16,332 bases of DNA from Spirochaetaceae bacterium (GTDB lineage: Bacteria; Spirochaetota; Spirochaetia; DSM-27196; SLAA01): NCBI GenBank assembly GCA_003564775.1, contig PXEI01000041.1:1-16332 (forward strand), read 5' to 3'. Positions 6,484 through 14,188 of this stretch are shown here, one piece after another. Under the pieces are notes generated by a model. That model worked only from the letters and a program-made list of their open reading frames with translations, had not been told where the DNA came from and made no database searches. How positions within the stretch are numbered: position 1 is the stretch's first letter; every line of letters starts with the position of its first letter. The position numbers and the translations under genes are program-made.

Positions 6484-7541
6484 TCATTCCCAGTAACGCA
6501 ACACACCCAGACAGCTGGTTCAGCGGCACCGGCCCGGACGAAGATGTAGTGGTTTCCTCGCGGGTTCGTTTGTCGCGAAATATCGACGGATATCCGTTTC
6601 CCGCCTCCCTGACACCCGAAGAGTCGGACGAGGTACGCCGTAAGGTCGAGCGAGCTCTTGAAGCGTCACCCACAGTTTTTCGAGCTCCACAGCTTGGTGG
6701 AGTCGCAACTCTAGAGCGGCGTGTTCTTGTGGAGCGCAATCTATTGTCAAGTCCGCCAGCAGCGTTTCCGAACTCCTCGGTCTATGTAAGCAGCGATGAA
6801 GGCTTGGCGCTTGTACTTAACGAACAAGACCACGTGAGAATTGTGTCGTTGCAGGCGGGTAACCGGCTTGAGGCGGCTTACGACGCGGCGGATCGCCTGG
6901 ATGGTGAGTTGGAAGACCAACTTGGGTATGCGGTTTCACTCCGTTGGGGTTATCTTAGTAGTGAGATTGCAAACAGCGGCACGGCAATGCGGGTTTCGGC
7001 TATGTTGCATCTGCCAGCATTAACTGAGCTGGGAGAGCTTGCTGAGGTGGTAGAGTCAAACTTTCCTCCGGAGGTCGGGCTCAAGCGCTTTCCCGATGCA
7101 GACGGAAGATCACGCGCGGCCATGTTTTTATTATCAAACAAGGTTACTTTAGGACTTTCCGAGCGATCATTGATCGATCGACTTGAAGATTGCCTTGTCA
7201 TGTTGGTACATTATGAGAGGAAAGCGAGAGAACGCCTGCTCGGGGAACGATCCGAGGAGGTGAACAGTGCCGTAAAGGCTGCTTTCGCACGGCTATCCAA
7301 TGTCAAGGAGCTTTCCGATGAAGAGCTCTTTGAACTGCTGTCGTTGATGCGGTTTGGGATAGCCTCCGGTCTTTCGTCGCGGATTTCGCTCAAGGATGTG
7401 ACGAAGTTGTTCTTTATTGGACAGCGTTCGCATGTAATCAGGTTGATTTCCGAGGCCGATAAGTCGGACATGGATATAGACGAGGAACTGGTAAATAAGC
7501 GGCGGGCTAAACTCGTCAGAGAAACACTGGATAGAGTTTAA
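6480..7541 (+). CDS. mcsB: McsB-family protein-arginine kinase homologue with altered catalytic motifs
   Basis: McsB phosphorylates arginines to mark proteins for ClpCP. The 353-residue product aligns end to end with the family: VSSRVRLSRN at 25-34, RRVLVERNLLSS near 80-91, LNEQDHVRI near 113-121, AMRVSAMLHLP near 169-179, LSNKVTLG near 218-225 and a C-terminal region ending NKRRAKLVRETL. The GTG start overlaps the mcsA stop, with GAGGAG eight bases upstream. Two hallmark sites are changed. In the block that normally reads GYLTxCPTNVGTG, this protein has GYLSSEIANSGTA, so Glu162 replaces the active-site cysteine. The RGxYGEGSE segment reads KRFPDADGR, which loses the conserved glutamate. The comparison uses the Bacillus sequence from memory, gapless over this stretch. 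The protein may be a weak kinase, a pseudokinase adaptor or a diverged enzyme. Confidence 0.87.
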   Translation: MIIPSNATHPDSWFSGTGPDEDVVVSSRVRLSRNIDGYPFPASLTPEESDEVRRKVERALEASPTVFRAPQLGGVATLERRVLVERNLLSSPPAAFPNSSVYVSSDEGLALVLNEQDHVRIVSLQAGNRLEAAYDAADRLDGELEDQLGYAVSLRWGYLSSEIANSGTAMRVSAMLHLPALTELGELAEVVESNFPPEVGLKRFPDADGRSRAAMFLLSNKVTLGLSERSLIDRLEDCLVMLVHYERKARERLLGERSEEVNSAVKAAFARLSNVKELSDEELFELLSLMRFGIASGLSSRISLKDVTKLFFIGQRSHVIRLISEADKSDMDIDEELVNKRRAKLVRETLDRV

Positions 7542-7563
7542 CTTTGCCGAGGAGGATTGATCG

Positions 7564-10095
7564 ATGTTTAAAGGTTTAACGCAACGAGCGCAAAAGGTTC
7601 TGACAATCCTCGCGCAAGATGAGGCCAAGAGGTTTCATTCCGATCAGCTGCTGCCCGAACACATTATACTGGCGCTTCTCAAAGAAGGTGGCGGACTAGG
7701 GTTTAAAGCACTTGAAAAGGTGAATATAGATCCACAGAAAATGATTGCTGAGATTGAGAACTCTATTCCGCGCAAGCGTGGTGGGTTCATTTTGGGTGAT
7801 GTTCCACCATCACCACGTGGTCGCAAGGTGCTTGAGGACTCGGCGGAGGAAGCTCGGAACCTTGGGCATGAGTACATTGGAACTGAACACCTCCTGCTTG
7901 CGTGTGGTCGAGAGAATGATGGTGAGACATCTAAGTACATTGCCAAGCTGGAGATAACCATTGAGATGCTGCGTGACGTCATTGCCGAACTCTCGGGAAG
8001 CACGTCCGGCGCTCAAGGTGCTGAACCTCAGGCGCAAACGGCAGGTGCTGCGCCCACCGGTGGCGGAGCTAAACGAAAGCCGGGCCAGAGTCAGCAGCAG
8101 AAAAAAACAACCCCAACACTTGACGAGTTTTCGCGTGACCTCACTCAGTATGCCCGTGATGGGAAACTGGATCCAGTTGTTGGTCGTGACCGTGAGATCG
8201 CGCGTGTTATTCAGATTCTTGCACGCCGCACCAAGAACAACCCGGTGCTGATTGGCGAGCCAGGAGTTGGTAAGACTGCAATTGTAGAGGGACTCGCACA
8301 GAGCATAGTAGACAACACTGCTCCTGATGTGTTGCTGGGCAAACGAGTTATGACCCTCGACCTCGCTTCACTCATTGCTGGCACCAAATACCGCGGTGAG
8401 TTTGAGGAACGGCTCAAGAGGGTAATGAAAGAGATCGTTGCCGCAGCGAACGTAATTATCTTCATTGATGAGCTTCACACCATTATCGGTGCCGGTGGTG
8501 CAGAAGGTGCGGTTGACGCCTCCAATATGCTCAAGCCAGCGCTATCACGCGGTGAAATCCAGTGTATTGGAGCGACCACTCTGAACGAGTACAAGAAGTA
8601 CGTAGAAAAAGATGCAGCGCTTGAGCGTCGCTTCCAGAGCATCTATGTAGAGGAACCCTCGGTGGAAGAAACCCTGGAGATCCTGCGTGGAATCAAGACG
8701 CGCTACGAGGACTATCACAATGTGTCCTACACACCGGGCGCACTTGAGCTTTCGGCTATGCTTTCGCGGCGTTATGTGGCCGACCGCTTTCTGCCGGATA
8801 AAGCAATAGACTTGCTTGATGAGGCTGGAGCACGCAAGCGCATTAACAACAGCGTTCGGCCTACCGAGTTAGCCGATATTGAGGCTCAAATAGAGAAACT
8901 CAACGCCGAGAAACTTGCCTTGGTCAACTCCCAGAACTATGAACGCGCCGCGGCTATCCGTGACGAGGTGAACCAGCTTAAGGAGAAGATGGAGGAGGTC
9001 AAGACTCAGTGGAAGGTCACCCTGAAGACTGAGAAAAACGTTGTCGATGGACAAGATATTCAATATGTGCTGTCTGACATCACCGGTATCCCGCTGGCTC
9101 GGTTGGCGCAGAGTGAAAGCGACAAGCTCCTGCAGATTGAGGATGAGCTGCACCGAACAGTAATCAGCCAGGATGAGGCAATTGCTGCGGTAGCCTCGGC
9201 TATCCGCAGGTCACGCACCGGCCTCAGTGCGCCGGAGCGGCCGCTTGGGTCCTTCATTTTTCTGGGGCCCACCGGAGTTGGAAAGACACTCCTGGCCAAG
9301 ACTCTCGCAGAGTTCATGTTTGGAAGCTCGCAGAACCTGGTACGCCTTGACATGTCGGACTTCATGGAGAAGCACAACGTCTCCCGACTTGTGGGTGCTC
9401 CTCCCGGATACGTCGGGTATGACGAAGGTGGTTTGCTTACAGAGAAAATTCGTCGCAAGCCATATAGCGTTATTCTGCTGGACGAAATTGAGAAGGCGCA
9501 TCCGGATGTGTTCAATATCCTGCTCCAGGTCTTGGAGGAAGGAGAGTTGCAGGACAACCTTGGCCACACGGTGAGCTTTCGCAACACTATTCTCATCATG
9601 ACCTCGAATGCTGGAGCTCGTGAGATTTCGCGCGAGTCTATGGTAGGTTTTCAGACTGGACGTGAGTTGCTTGAGTATAACGAGATTAAGAGTTCAGCAA
9701 TGAATGAACTCAAGCGCATGTTTCGTCCGGAGTTTATCAACCGTATTGATGAGATCGTGGTGTTCCATAGCCTTGGAATGGAGCAGGTCACAAGCATCCT
9801 TGAGATTCTCCTTGCCGATGTCCAGAAACGGCTGGCTGACAAAGATATAACCCTTGAGGTCAAGAAGCCGGTTAAGGACTATCTGATTGAGACCGGTTAC
9901 GACGTGAAGTATGGTGCACGGCCGCTGCGGCGCGTGATTCAGCGTGAGATTGAGGATCCACTTTCCACCGAACTCCTTCGCGGGCGTTTCGATGAGGGCA
10001 ACAAGATCGTGGTGACTATGCGTAAAGGCAAAATTCATTTCCAGCTGAAGGCAAGCAAGCCTAAGCAGGAGGAGCTGCCGGTTCCGACCAATTAG
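7564..10095 (+). CDS. clpC: ATP-dependent Clp protease unfoldase ClpC
   Basis: ClpC is a hexameric AAA+ unfoldase that feeds substrates to ClpP. The start has GGAGG eight bases upstream. The 843 residues comprise a Clp_N repeat pair (about 1-143), a Gln/Ala/Gly-rich linker (145-185), AAA1 with Walker A GEPGVGKT at 231-238 and Walker B IIFIDELH at 298-305, and a middle domain with UVR motif at about 445-480 (NYERAAAIRDEVNQLKEKM). AAA2 has Walker A GPTGVGKT at 568-575 and Walker B VILLDEIE at 636-643. VGF at 694-696 is the ClpP-docking tripeptide, so it should form a protease. The middle domain and UVR motif separate it from ClpA and ClpB. Glu32 and Glu108, matching the phospho-arginine docking residues of Bacillus ClpC, are kept. 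It follows mcsB by 22 bases. Confidence 0.96.
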   Translation: MFKGLTQRAQKVLTILAQDEAKRFHSDQLLPEHIILALLKEGGGLGFKALEKVNIDPQKMIAEIENSIPRKRGGFILGDVPPSPRGRKVLEDSAEEARNLGHEYIGTEHLLLACGRENDGETSKYIAKLEITIEMLRDVIAELSGSTSGAQGAEPQAQTAGAAPTGGGAKRKPGQSQQQKKTTPTLDEFSRDLTQYARDGKLDPVVGRDREIARVIQILARRTKNNPVLIGEPGVGKTAIVEGLAQSIVDNTAPDVLLGKRVMTLDLASLIAGTKYRGEFEERLKRVMKEIVAAANVIIFIDELHTIIGAGGAEGAVDASNMLKPALSRGEIQCIGATTLNEYKKYVEKDAALERRFQSIYVEEPSVEETLEILRGIKTRYEDYHNVSYTPGALELSAMLSRRYVADRFLPDKAIDLLDEAGARKRINNSVRPTELADIEAQIEKLNAEKLALVNSQNYERAAAIRDEVNQLKEKMEEVKTQWKVTLKTEKNVVDGQDIQYVLSDITGIPLARLAQSESDKLLQIEDELHRTVISQDEAIAAVASAIRRSRTGLSAPERPLGSFIFLGPTGVGKTLLAKTLAEFMFGSSQNLVRLDMSDFMEKHNVSRLVGAPPGYVGYDEGGLLTEKIRRKPYSVILLDEIEKAHPDVFNILLQVLEEGELQDNLGHTVSFRNTILIMTSNAGAREISRESMVGFQTGRELLEYNEIKSSAMNELKRMFRPEFINRIDEIVVFHSLGMEQVTSILEILLADVQKRLADKDITLEVKKPVKDYLIETGYDVKYGARPLRRVIQREIEDPLSTELLRGRFDEGNKIVVTMRKGKIHFQLKASKPKQEELPVPTN

Positions 10096-10099
10096 CGTG

Positions 10100-10125
10100 T
10101 GGCGCTGGCCCTCGGGCCAGCGCCA
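10100..10125 (+). terminator. GC-rich hairpin after clpC, probable terminator
   Basis: A perfect 11-12 bp inverted repeat (TGGCGCTGGCC and its complement) closes over a 2-4 base loop, starting five bases after the clpC stop. Only a weak TTGT follows, not a true T-tract, so termination may be incomplete or aided by the downstream hairpin. The 3' arm can instead pair with CTGGCG at 10132-10137. Confidence 0.6.
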
Positions 10126-10143
10126 GTTGTGCTGGCGGCCTCG

Positions 10144-10161
10144 GCCTGGAGATCCCCAGGC
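10144..10161 (+). terminator. Second hairpin downstream of clpC
   Basis: GCCTGG at 10144-10149 pairs with CCAGGC at 10156-10161 over a six-base loop. No T-tract follows. It may reinforce the upstream hairpin, or be processed RNA structure at the 3' end of the mcsA-mcsB-clpC message. Confidence 0.35.
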
Positions 10162-10186
10162 TGGCGCCTCTGGTACGTTATGCCCC

Positions 10187-10216
10187 TTTACTTTCTGTGA
10201 AATACTTCGATATATA
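10187..10216 (+). promoter_or_regulatory. Predicted promoter of parE, very close to the start codon
   Basis: TTTACT at 10187-10192 resembles a -35 element, and TATATA at 10211-10216 a -10 element, with an 18-base spacer. Transcription would start near 10222-10224, only 6-8 bases before the ATG at 10230. No Shine-Dalgarno motif precedes either candidate ATG. The promoter follows the clpC hairpins, in line with a new transcription unit. Confidence 0.5.
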
Positions 10217-10229
10217 GTACATGACACCT

Positions 10230-12074
10230 ATGGCGAAAACACCAACAAAACCGACCCCCCGCAGTAAACGCTCCGGCGCTGCTGCGGGCGGCAATGAATA
10301 CGACGAAAGCAAGATCAAGACTCTCAGTTCATTGGAACACATTCGCCTGCGTACCGGCATGTACATTGGGCGACTGGGCGATGGGAGCAACCTTGACGAC
10401 GGCATCTACATTCTGCTGAAAGAAGTACTCGATAACAGTATCGACGAGTTTATCATGGGGCACGGCTCGAACGTCGAGGTTAAGTTCAAAGACAACCTTG
10501 TGACGGTGCGAGACTACGGGCGTGGTATTCCGTTGGGCAAGGTTGTGGAGTGCGTCTCGGTCATCAATACCGGAGCGAAGTATAACGACGAGGTCTTTCA
10601 GTTCAGCGTCGGGCTCAATGGCGTTGGCACCAAAGCCGTGAACGCCCTCTCGGAACACTTTCGAGTTGTCGCGTTTCGTGATGGCAAGTTCAGTGAGGCG
10701 GTTTTTCAGCGAGGAGCCCTTGTTTCTCAGAAACAAGGATCCTCTACAAAACACAAGAACGGCACCTATGTAGAGTTCTGGCCTGACCCTGAGATTTTTG
10801 GTGAGTTTGAGTTCAACCGAGAGTTTATTGAGCAGCGGCTTTGGAACTACGCCTATCTGAATGCTGGACTGACGATAAAGTTTGACGGATCTATCTATAA
10901 GTCTGAGCGTGGTCTCTATGATCTGCTTGAGGCCGAGATCGGTACAGAGCGCATGTACGATATCGCGCATTACAAGGGAAAGCACCTGGAGTTTTCTTTT
11001 ACCCACACAGAGAACTACGGAGAGACCTATTTCTCCTTTGTGAATGGACAGTTTACCAGTGATGGGGGCACGCACCAGAGCGCCTTCCGCGAGGGTATAC
11101 TCAAGGGCGTAAACGAGTTCTTCCAGAAGAACTACTCCGGACTTGATGTGCGGGAAGGCATAGCAGGCGCAATTGCCGTGAAACTGCAGAATCCGGTCTT
11201 TGAAAGCCAGACGAAAAACAAACTTGGAAATACCGAGGTGCGCACTCCAATTGTGAACGAGGTGCGCACTGCAATTGTAGATTTTCTGCACAAAAACAAA
11301 ACTGCGGCAACCCGGCTGTCTACCAAAATTGCGCACAACGAGAGGCTGCGCAAAGAATTGACGGCTGTTCGAAAAGAGGCGCGTGAGGCTGCCAAAAAAA
11401 TTGCTCTCAAAATTCCCAATCTGCGTGACTGCAAGCATCACTTAGAGGATGGGCCCAAGGGTGAGAACAGCACCATCTTCATTACCGAGGGACAGTCAGC
11501 CTCCGGTTCTATGGTCTCGGCACGCGACGTGTACACACAGGCAATTTTCTCGCTGCGCGGTAAGCCTCAGAATGTATATGGCAAAAAACGAGCCGAGATC
11601 TACAAGAACGAAGAGCTCTACAACATGATGATGGCTCTTGGAATTGAGGACGATGTAGAAGGCCTCCGCTACGGAAGAATTGTTCTTGCAACTGATGCCG
11701 ATTACGACGGCTTTCATATTCGAAACCTGTTGCTCACCTTCTTTTTGAACTACTTTGAGGATCTAGTGGTGGCGAACCGCGTATACATCCTGGAAACCCC
11801 CCTGTTCCGGGTACGGAACAAGCAGGTGACACGCTACTGTTACTCTCCTAAGGAGCGTGATGAGGCTGTACAGGAAATTTCCAATGCCGAGATCACCCGC
11901 TTTAAGGGCCTTGGCGAAATATCTCCCAAGGAGTTTGGTCAGTTCATTGGGGAGGATATCAGGCTTGTCCGGGTGAGCATTAAGGCTATTAAGGGCATTC
12001 AAGACACGCTGGGCTTCTTTATGGGAAAGAACACTCCCGACCGGCGTAACTTCATTATGGACAACTTGATCTAG
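10230..12074 (+). CDS. parE: DNA topoisomerase IV subunit B (ParE)
   Basis: ParE is the ATPase subunit of topoisomerase IV, which decatenates and relaxes DNA. I prefer the ATG at 10230 (614 residues) over that at 10221, because of the promoter position. A low-complexity basic N-terminus (about 1-25) precedes the GHKL ATPase, with EVLDNSIDE at 65-73, GRGIP at 97-101 and GLNGVGTK at 128-135. QTKNKLGN near 327-334 carries the ATP-sensing lysine. The TOPRIM domain has TEGQSASGS around Glu420 and the metal-binding DADYDG at 489-494, and the chain ends in MDNLI. Gln replaces the usual Asp of EGDSA. LRGKPQNVYG resembles ParE of Bacteroidetes rather than GyrB (PLRGKILNVE), and no long GyrB-type insertion is present. 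parC follows directly, which supports ParE over GyrB. Confidence 0.9.
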   Translation: MAKTPTKPTPRSKRSGAAAGGNEYDESKIKTLSSLEHIRLRTGMYIGRLGDGSNLDDGIYILLKEVLDNSIDEFIMGHGSNVEVKFKDNLVTVRDYGRGIPLGKVVECVSVINTGAKYNDEVFQFSVGLNGVGTKAVNALSEHFRVVAFRDGKFSEAVFQRGALVSQKQGSSTKHKNGTYVEFWPDPEIFGEFEFNREFIEQRLWNYAYLNAGLTIKFDGSIYKSERGLYDLLEAEIGTERMYDIAHYKGKHLEFSFTHTENYGETYFSFVNGQFTSDGGTHQSAFREGILKGVNEFFQKNYSGLDVREGIAGAIAVKLQNPVFESQTKNKLGNTEVRTPIVNEVRTAIVDFLHKNKTAATRLSTKIAHNERLRKELTAVRKEAREAAKKIALKIPNLRDCKHHLEDGPKGENSTIFITEGQSASGSMVSARDVYTQAIFSLRGKPQNVYGKKRAEIYKNEELYNMMMALGIEDDVEGLRYGRIVLATDADYDGFHIRNLLLTFFLNYFEDLVVANRVYILETPLFRVRNKQVTRYCYSPKERDEAVQEISNAEITRFKGLGEISPKEFGQFIGEDIRLVRVSIKAIKGIQDTLGFFMGKNTPDRRNFIMDNLI

Positions 12075-12098
12075 CACCGCCTAACGGAGATAGAGCTC

Positions 12099-14180
12099 GT
12101 GGCTTATGTAACTTCACTCTTTGAACACAACTTCCTTGAATATGCATCCTACGTTATCAAGGATCGGGCGATACCTGACCTTGGGGACGGGCTCAAGCCG
12201 GTTCAGCGACGTATTCTGCATTCGCTGTTTGATATGGACGACGGCAAGTTTCACAAGGTTGCCAACGTGGTTGGGCACTGCATGAAGTACCATCCCCATG
12301 GTGATGCATCCATCTACTCGGCCCTGGTGGTGCTTGCAAACAAAGAGTTGCTGATTGATAAGCAGGGAAACTTTGGCAATATTGCAACCGGCGACGATGC
12401 CTCAGCTGCGCGCTACATCGAGTGTCGTGTCCTTCCTTTTGCGAAAGAGACGCTGTATAACCCGGAGCTCACCGAGTATGAACCCTCGTACGACGGCCGC
12501 AACAAGGAACCGGTGGTGTTTCCATCCAAGCTGCCGTACGTTCTGTTGTTAGGTGCCGAGGGTATTGCGGTTGGAATGTCCACCAAGATTCTGCCGCACA
12601 ACCTGCTGGAAACGATAGAGGCCATGAAGGCCGCGGTTCGCGGTGATTCCTTCACTCTGTATCCAGACTTCCCCGGTGGCGGTTTGCTTGATGTCTCCGG
12701 CTACGAGGATGGACAAGGAAAGGTACTGGTACGAGCTCGTCTTGATACCTCGGACGCGAAGCGAATTGTCATTCGAGAACTTCCCTTTGGTTCGACAACC
12801 GAAAGCCTTATCGCGTCTATAGAGGCGGCAGCTCGCAAGAACAAGATCAAGATTGCCTCGATATCGGACTTTACCACCGAGAACGTAGAGATCGAGATCA
12901 AACTAGCTCGTGGCATTCATACTCAGGAGGTCGTGGACGCGCTGTATGCCTTCACCGACTGTGAGTACGCCATATCGGTGAACCTGCTGGTAATACGGGA
13001 CCGCGCTCCGGTCTCGCTTACCGTGACCGAGGTTATTCAGTACCAGGCTGGTCGGCTTACCGAGATCCTTAGACGTGAACTTGAAATTGAACAGGGCAGG
13101 CTACGCGACCGGTTACATGCACGCACACTTGAGCAGATCTTCATTGAGGAGCGCATCTACAAGGACATTGAGGAACAGACAACCAGTGCCGCCGTTACCC
13201 AAGCCGTGTTTGACGGGCTCAAGCCTTTTCAGTCGCAGATTAAGCGCACCGTCACCGAGGAGGACATAGAGCGCCTCCTTAAAATTGCTATCCGTCGGAT
13301 ATCGCTGTACGACATTAACAAAGCCAAACGTGAGATGCGTGAGATCAAAGACCGGCTCGCCCAGATTAAGGAACATCTTACAAACCTGAGAGCCTATACC
13401 CTGGCGTACCTTGATACCCTTGGCCAGGGCTTTGCAGAGTCTTTCACACGTAAGTCGGAGATTACCCGGTTCGACAAGGTCGATGTACGCGAGGCTGCTC
13501 AGCGAAACCTGGGTCTGCGTTACGACGAAGAGACCGGGTATCTTGGGCACGGACTGAGCGGTGGCAAGGTTCTTTTTGAGGCTTCGCCGTACGACCGCGT
13601 GCTTGTTATACGTGCTGGGGGAACCTACAACGTTATTGATGTACCGGAAAAGCTCTTTGTTGGGAAGGGCATGCTGTACTGCGGGTCAGCCGATAAGGAC
13701 GCACTTTCGCGGCTTGTGTTCACCGTGGTGTATCGGAACAAGGATGGGTCAAGCTACATGAAGCGATGTCGCATTGAGCAGTACATTCTGGCTAAGACCT
13801 ATGAGCTGGTACCTGAAGGCTCGGAGATCCTCAAACTCACGGTGCGGGAAGACCTGAGTGTTGTACTGAGTTACAAACCCAAGCCCCAGTTGCGGGTGTT
13901 GGAAGAGGTCTTCCGGATTGAGGACTATCTCGTTAAAGGGGTGCGGGCATCAGGCGTTCGTCTGTCTACCAAGGCGCTCAAGTCGGTCAAGCTTGTCACC
14001 AACAAAACCGCAGATGCCATGGCCTCGGCGGCTGACTCCGAGGATGCGGCTAACGGGAACGGCAAGAGCGCAAGCGGTAGCGGCAAGAGCTCGGGCGGGA
14101 ACGGCAAGAGCGCGAACAGCAACGGCAAGAGTTCGGGCGGGAAGAAGCCAGCCCCAAAGAAAAATCCGGATAAAAAATAG
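12099..14180 (+). CDS. parC: DNA topoisomerase IV subunit A (ParC)
   Basis: ParC is the DNA-cleaving subunit of topoisomerase IV. The GTG start has GGAG nine bases upstream and follows parE by 24 bases. Of 693 residues, the winged-helix/tower part is about 1-430: DGLKPVQRRIL near 30-40, HPHGDASIYS at 65-74, and catalytic Tyr106 in AARYIECR. The C-terminal DNA-wrapping part (about 480-640) is short, starts GYLGHGLSGGKV and lacks a recognisable GyrA box (QRRGGKG), which supports ParC. The last roughly 60 residues are a low-complexity Gly/Ser/Asn/Lys tail ending in a Lys/Pro-rich tip, probably disordered and DNA-binding. Positions matching Ser83 and Asp87 of E. coli GyrA are Ala70 and Ser74. The gene is convergent with the ABC permease gene, with only eight bases between the stops. 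Confidence 0.92.
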   Translation: MAYVTSLFEHNFLEYASYVIKDRAIPDLGDGLKPVQRRILHSLFDMDDGKFHKVANVVGHCMKYHPHGDASIYSALVVLANKELLIDKQGNFGNIATGDDASAARYIECRVLPFAKETLYNPELTEYEPSYDGRNKEPVVFPSKLPYVLLLGAEGIAVGMSTKILPHNLLETIEAMKAAVRGDSFTLYPDFPGGGLLDVSGYEDGQGKVLVRARLDTSDAKRIVIRELPFGSTTESLIASIEAAARKNKIKIASISDFTTENVEIEIKLARGIHTQEVVDALYAFTDCEYAISVNLLVIRDRAPVSLTVTEVIQYQAGRLTEILRRELEIEQGRLRDRLHARTLEQIFIEERIYKDIEEQTTSAAVTQAVFDGLKPFQSQIKRTVTEEDIERLLKIAIRRISLYDINKAKREMREIKDRLAQIKEHLTNLRAYTLAYLDTLGQGFAESFTRKSEITRFDKVDVREAAQRNLGLRYDEETGYLGHGLSGGKVLFEASPYDRVLVIRAGGTYNVIDVPEKLFVGKGMLYCGSADKDALSRLVFTVVYRNKDGSSYMKRCRIEQYILAKTYELVPEGSEILKLTVREDLSVVLSYKPKPQLRVLEEVFRIEDYLVKGVRASGVRLSTKALKSVKLVTNKTADAMASAADSEDAANGNGKSASGSGKSSGGNGKSANSNGKSSGGKKPAPKKNPDKK
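14058..14141 (+). repeat. Two 42-bp in-frame repeats in the parC tail
   Basis: Units at 14058-14099 and 14100-14141 encode NGKSASGSGKSSGG and NGKSANSNGKSSGG. Each contains two smaller GKS units built on GGCAAGAG. The multiple-of-three length keeps the frame, so copy number could vary without disrupting ParC. Confidence 0.85.
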
Positions 14181-14188
14181 AACCGATC

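Noticed and set aside
10329..11441. A 370-codon open frame on the - strand opposite parE
   Set aside because: It lies entirely antisense to the strongly conserved GHKL and transducer domains of ParE, has no ribosome binding site I can see, and its translation shows no recognisable domain; it is a codon-bias shadow.
10230..14180. gyrB-gyrA rather than parE-parC
   Set aside because: No GyrA box or full six-blade wrapping domain is seen, and the TOPRIM context (LRGKPQNVYG) and the HPHGDASI motif fit topoisomerase IV; a separate gyrase is expected elsewhere but cannot be seen here.
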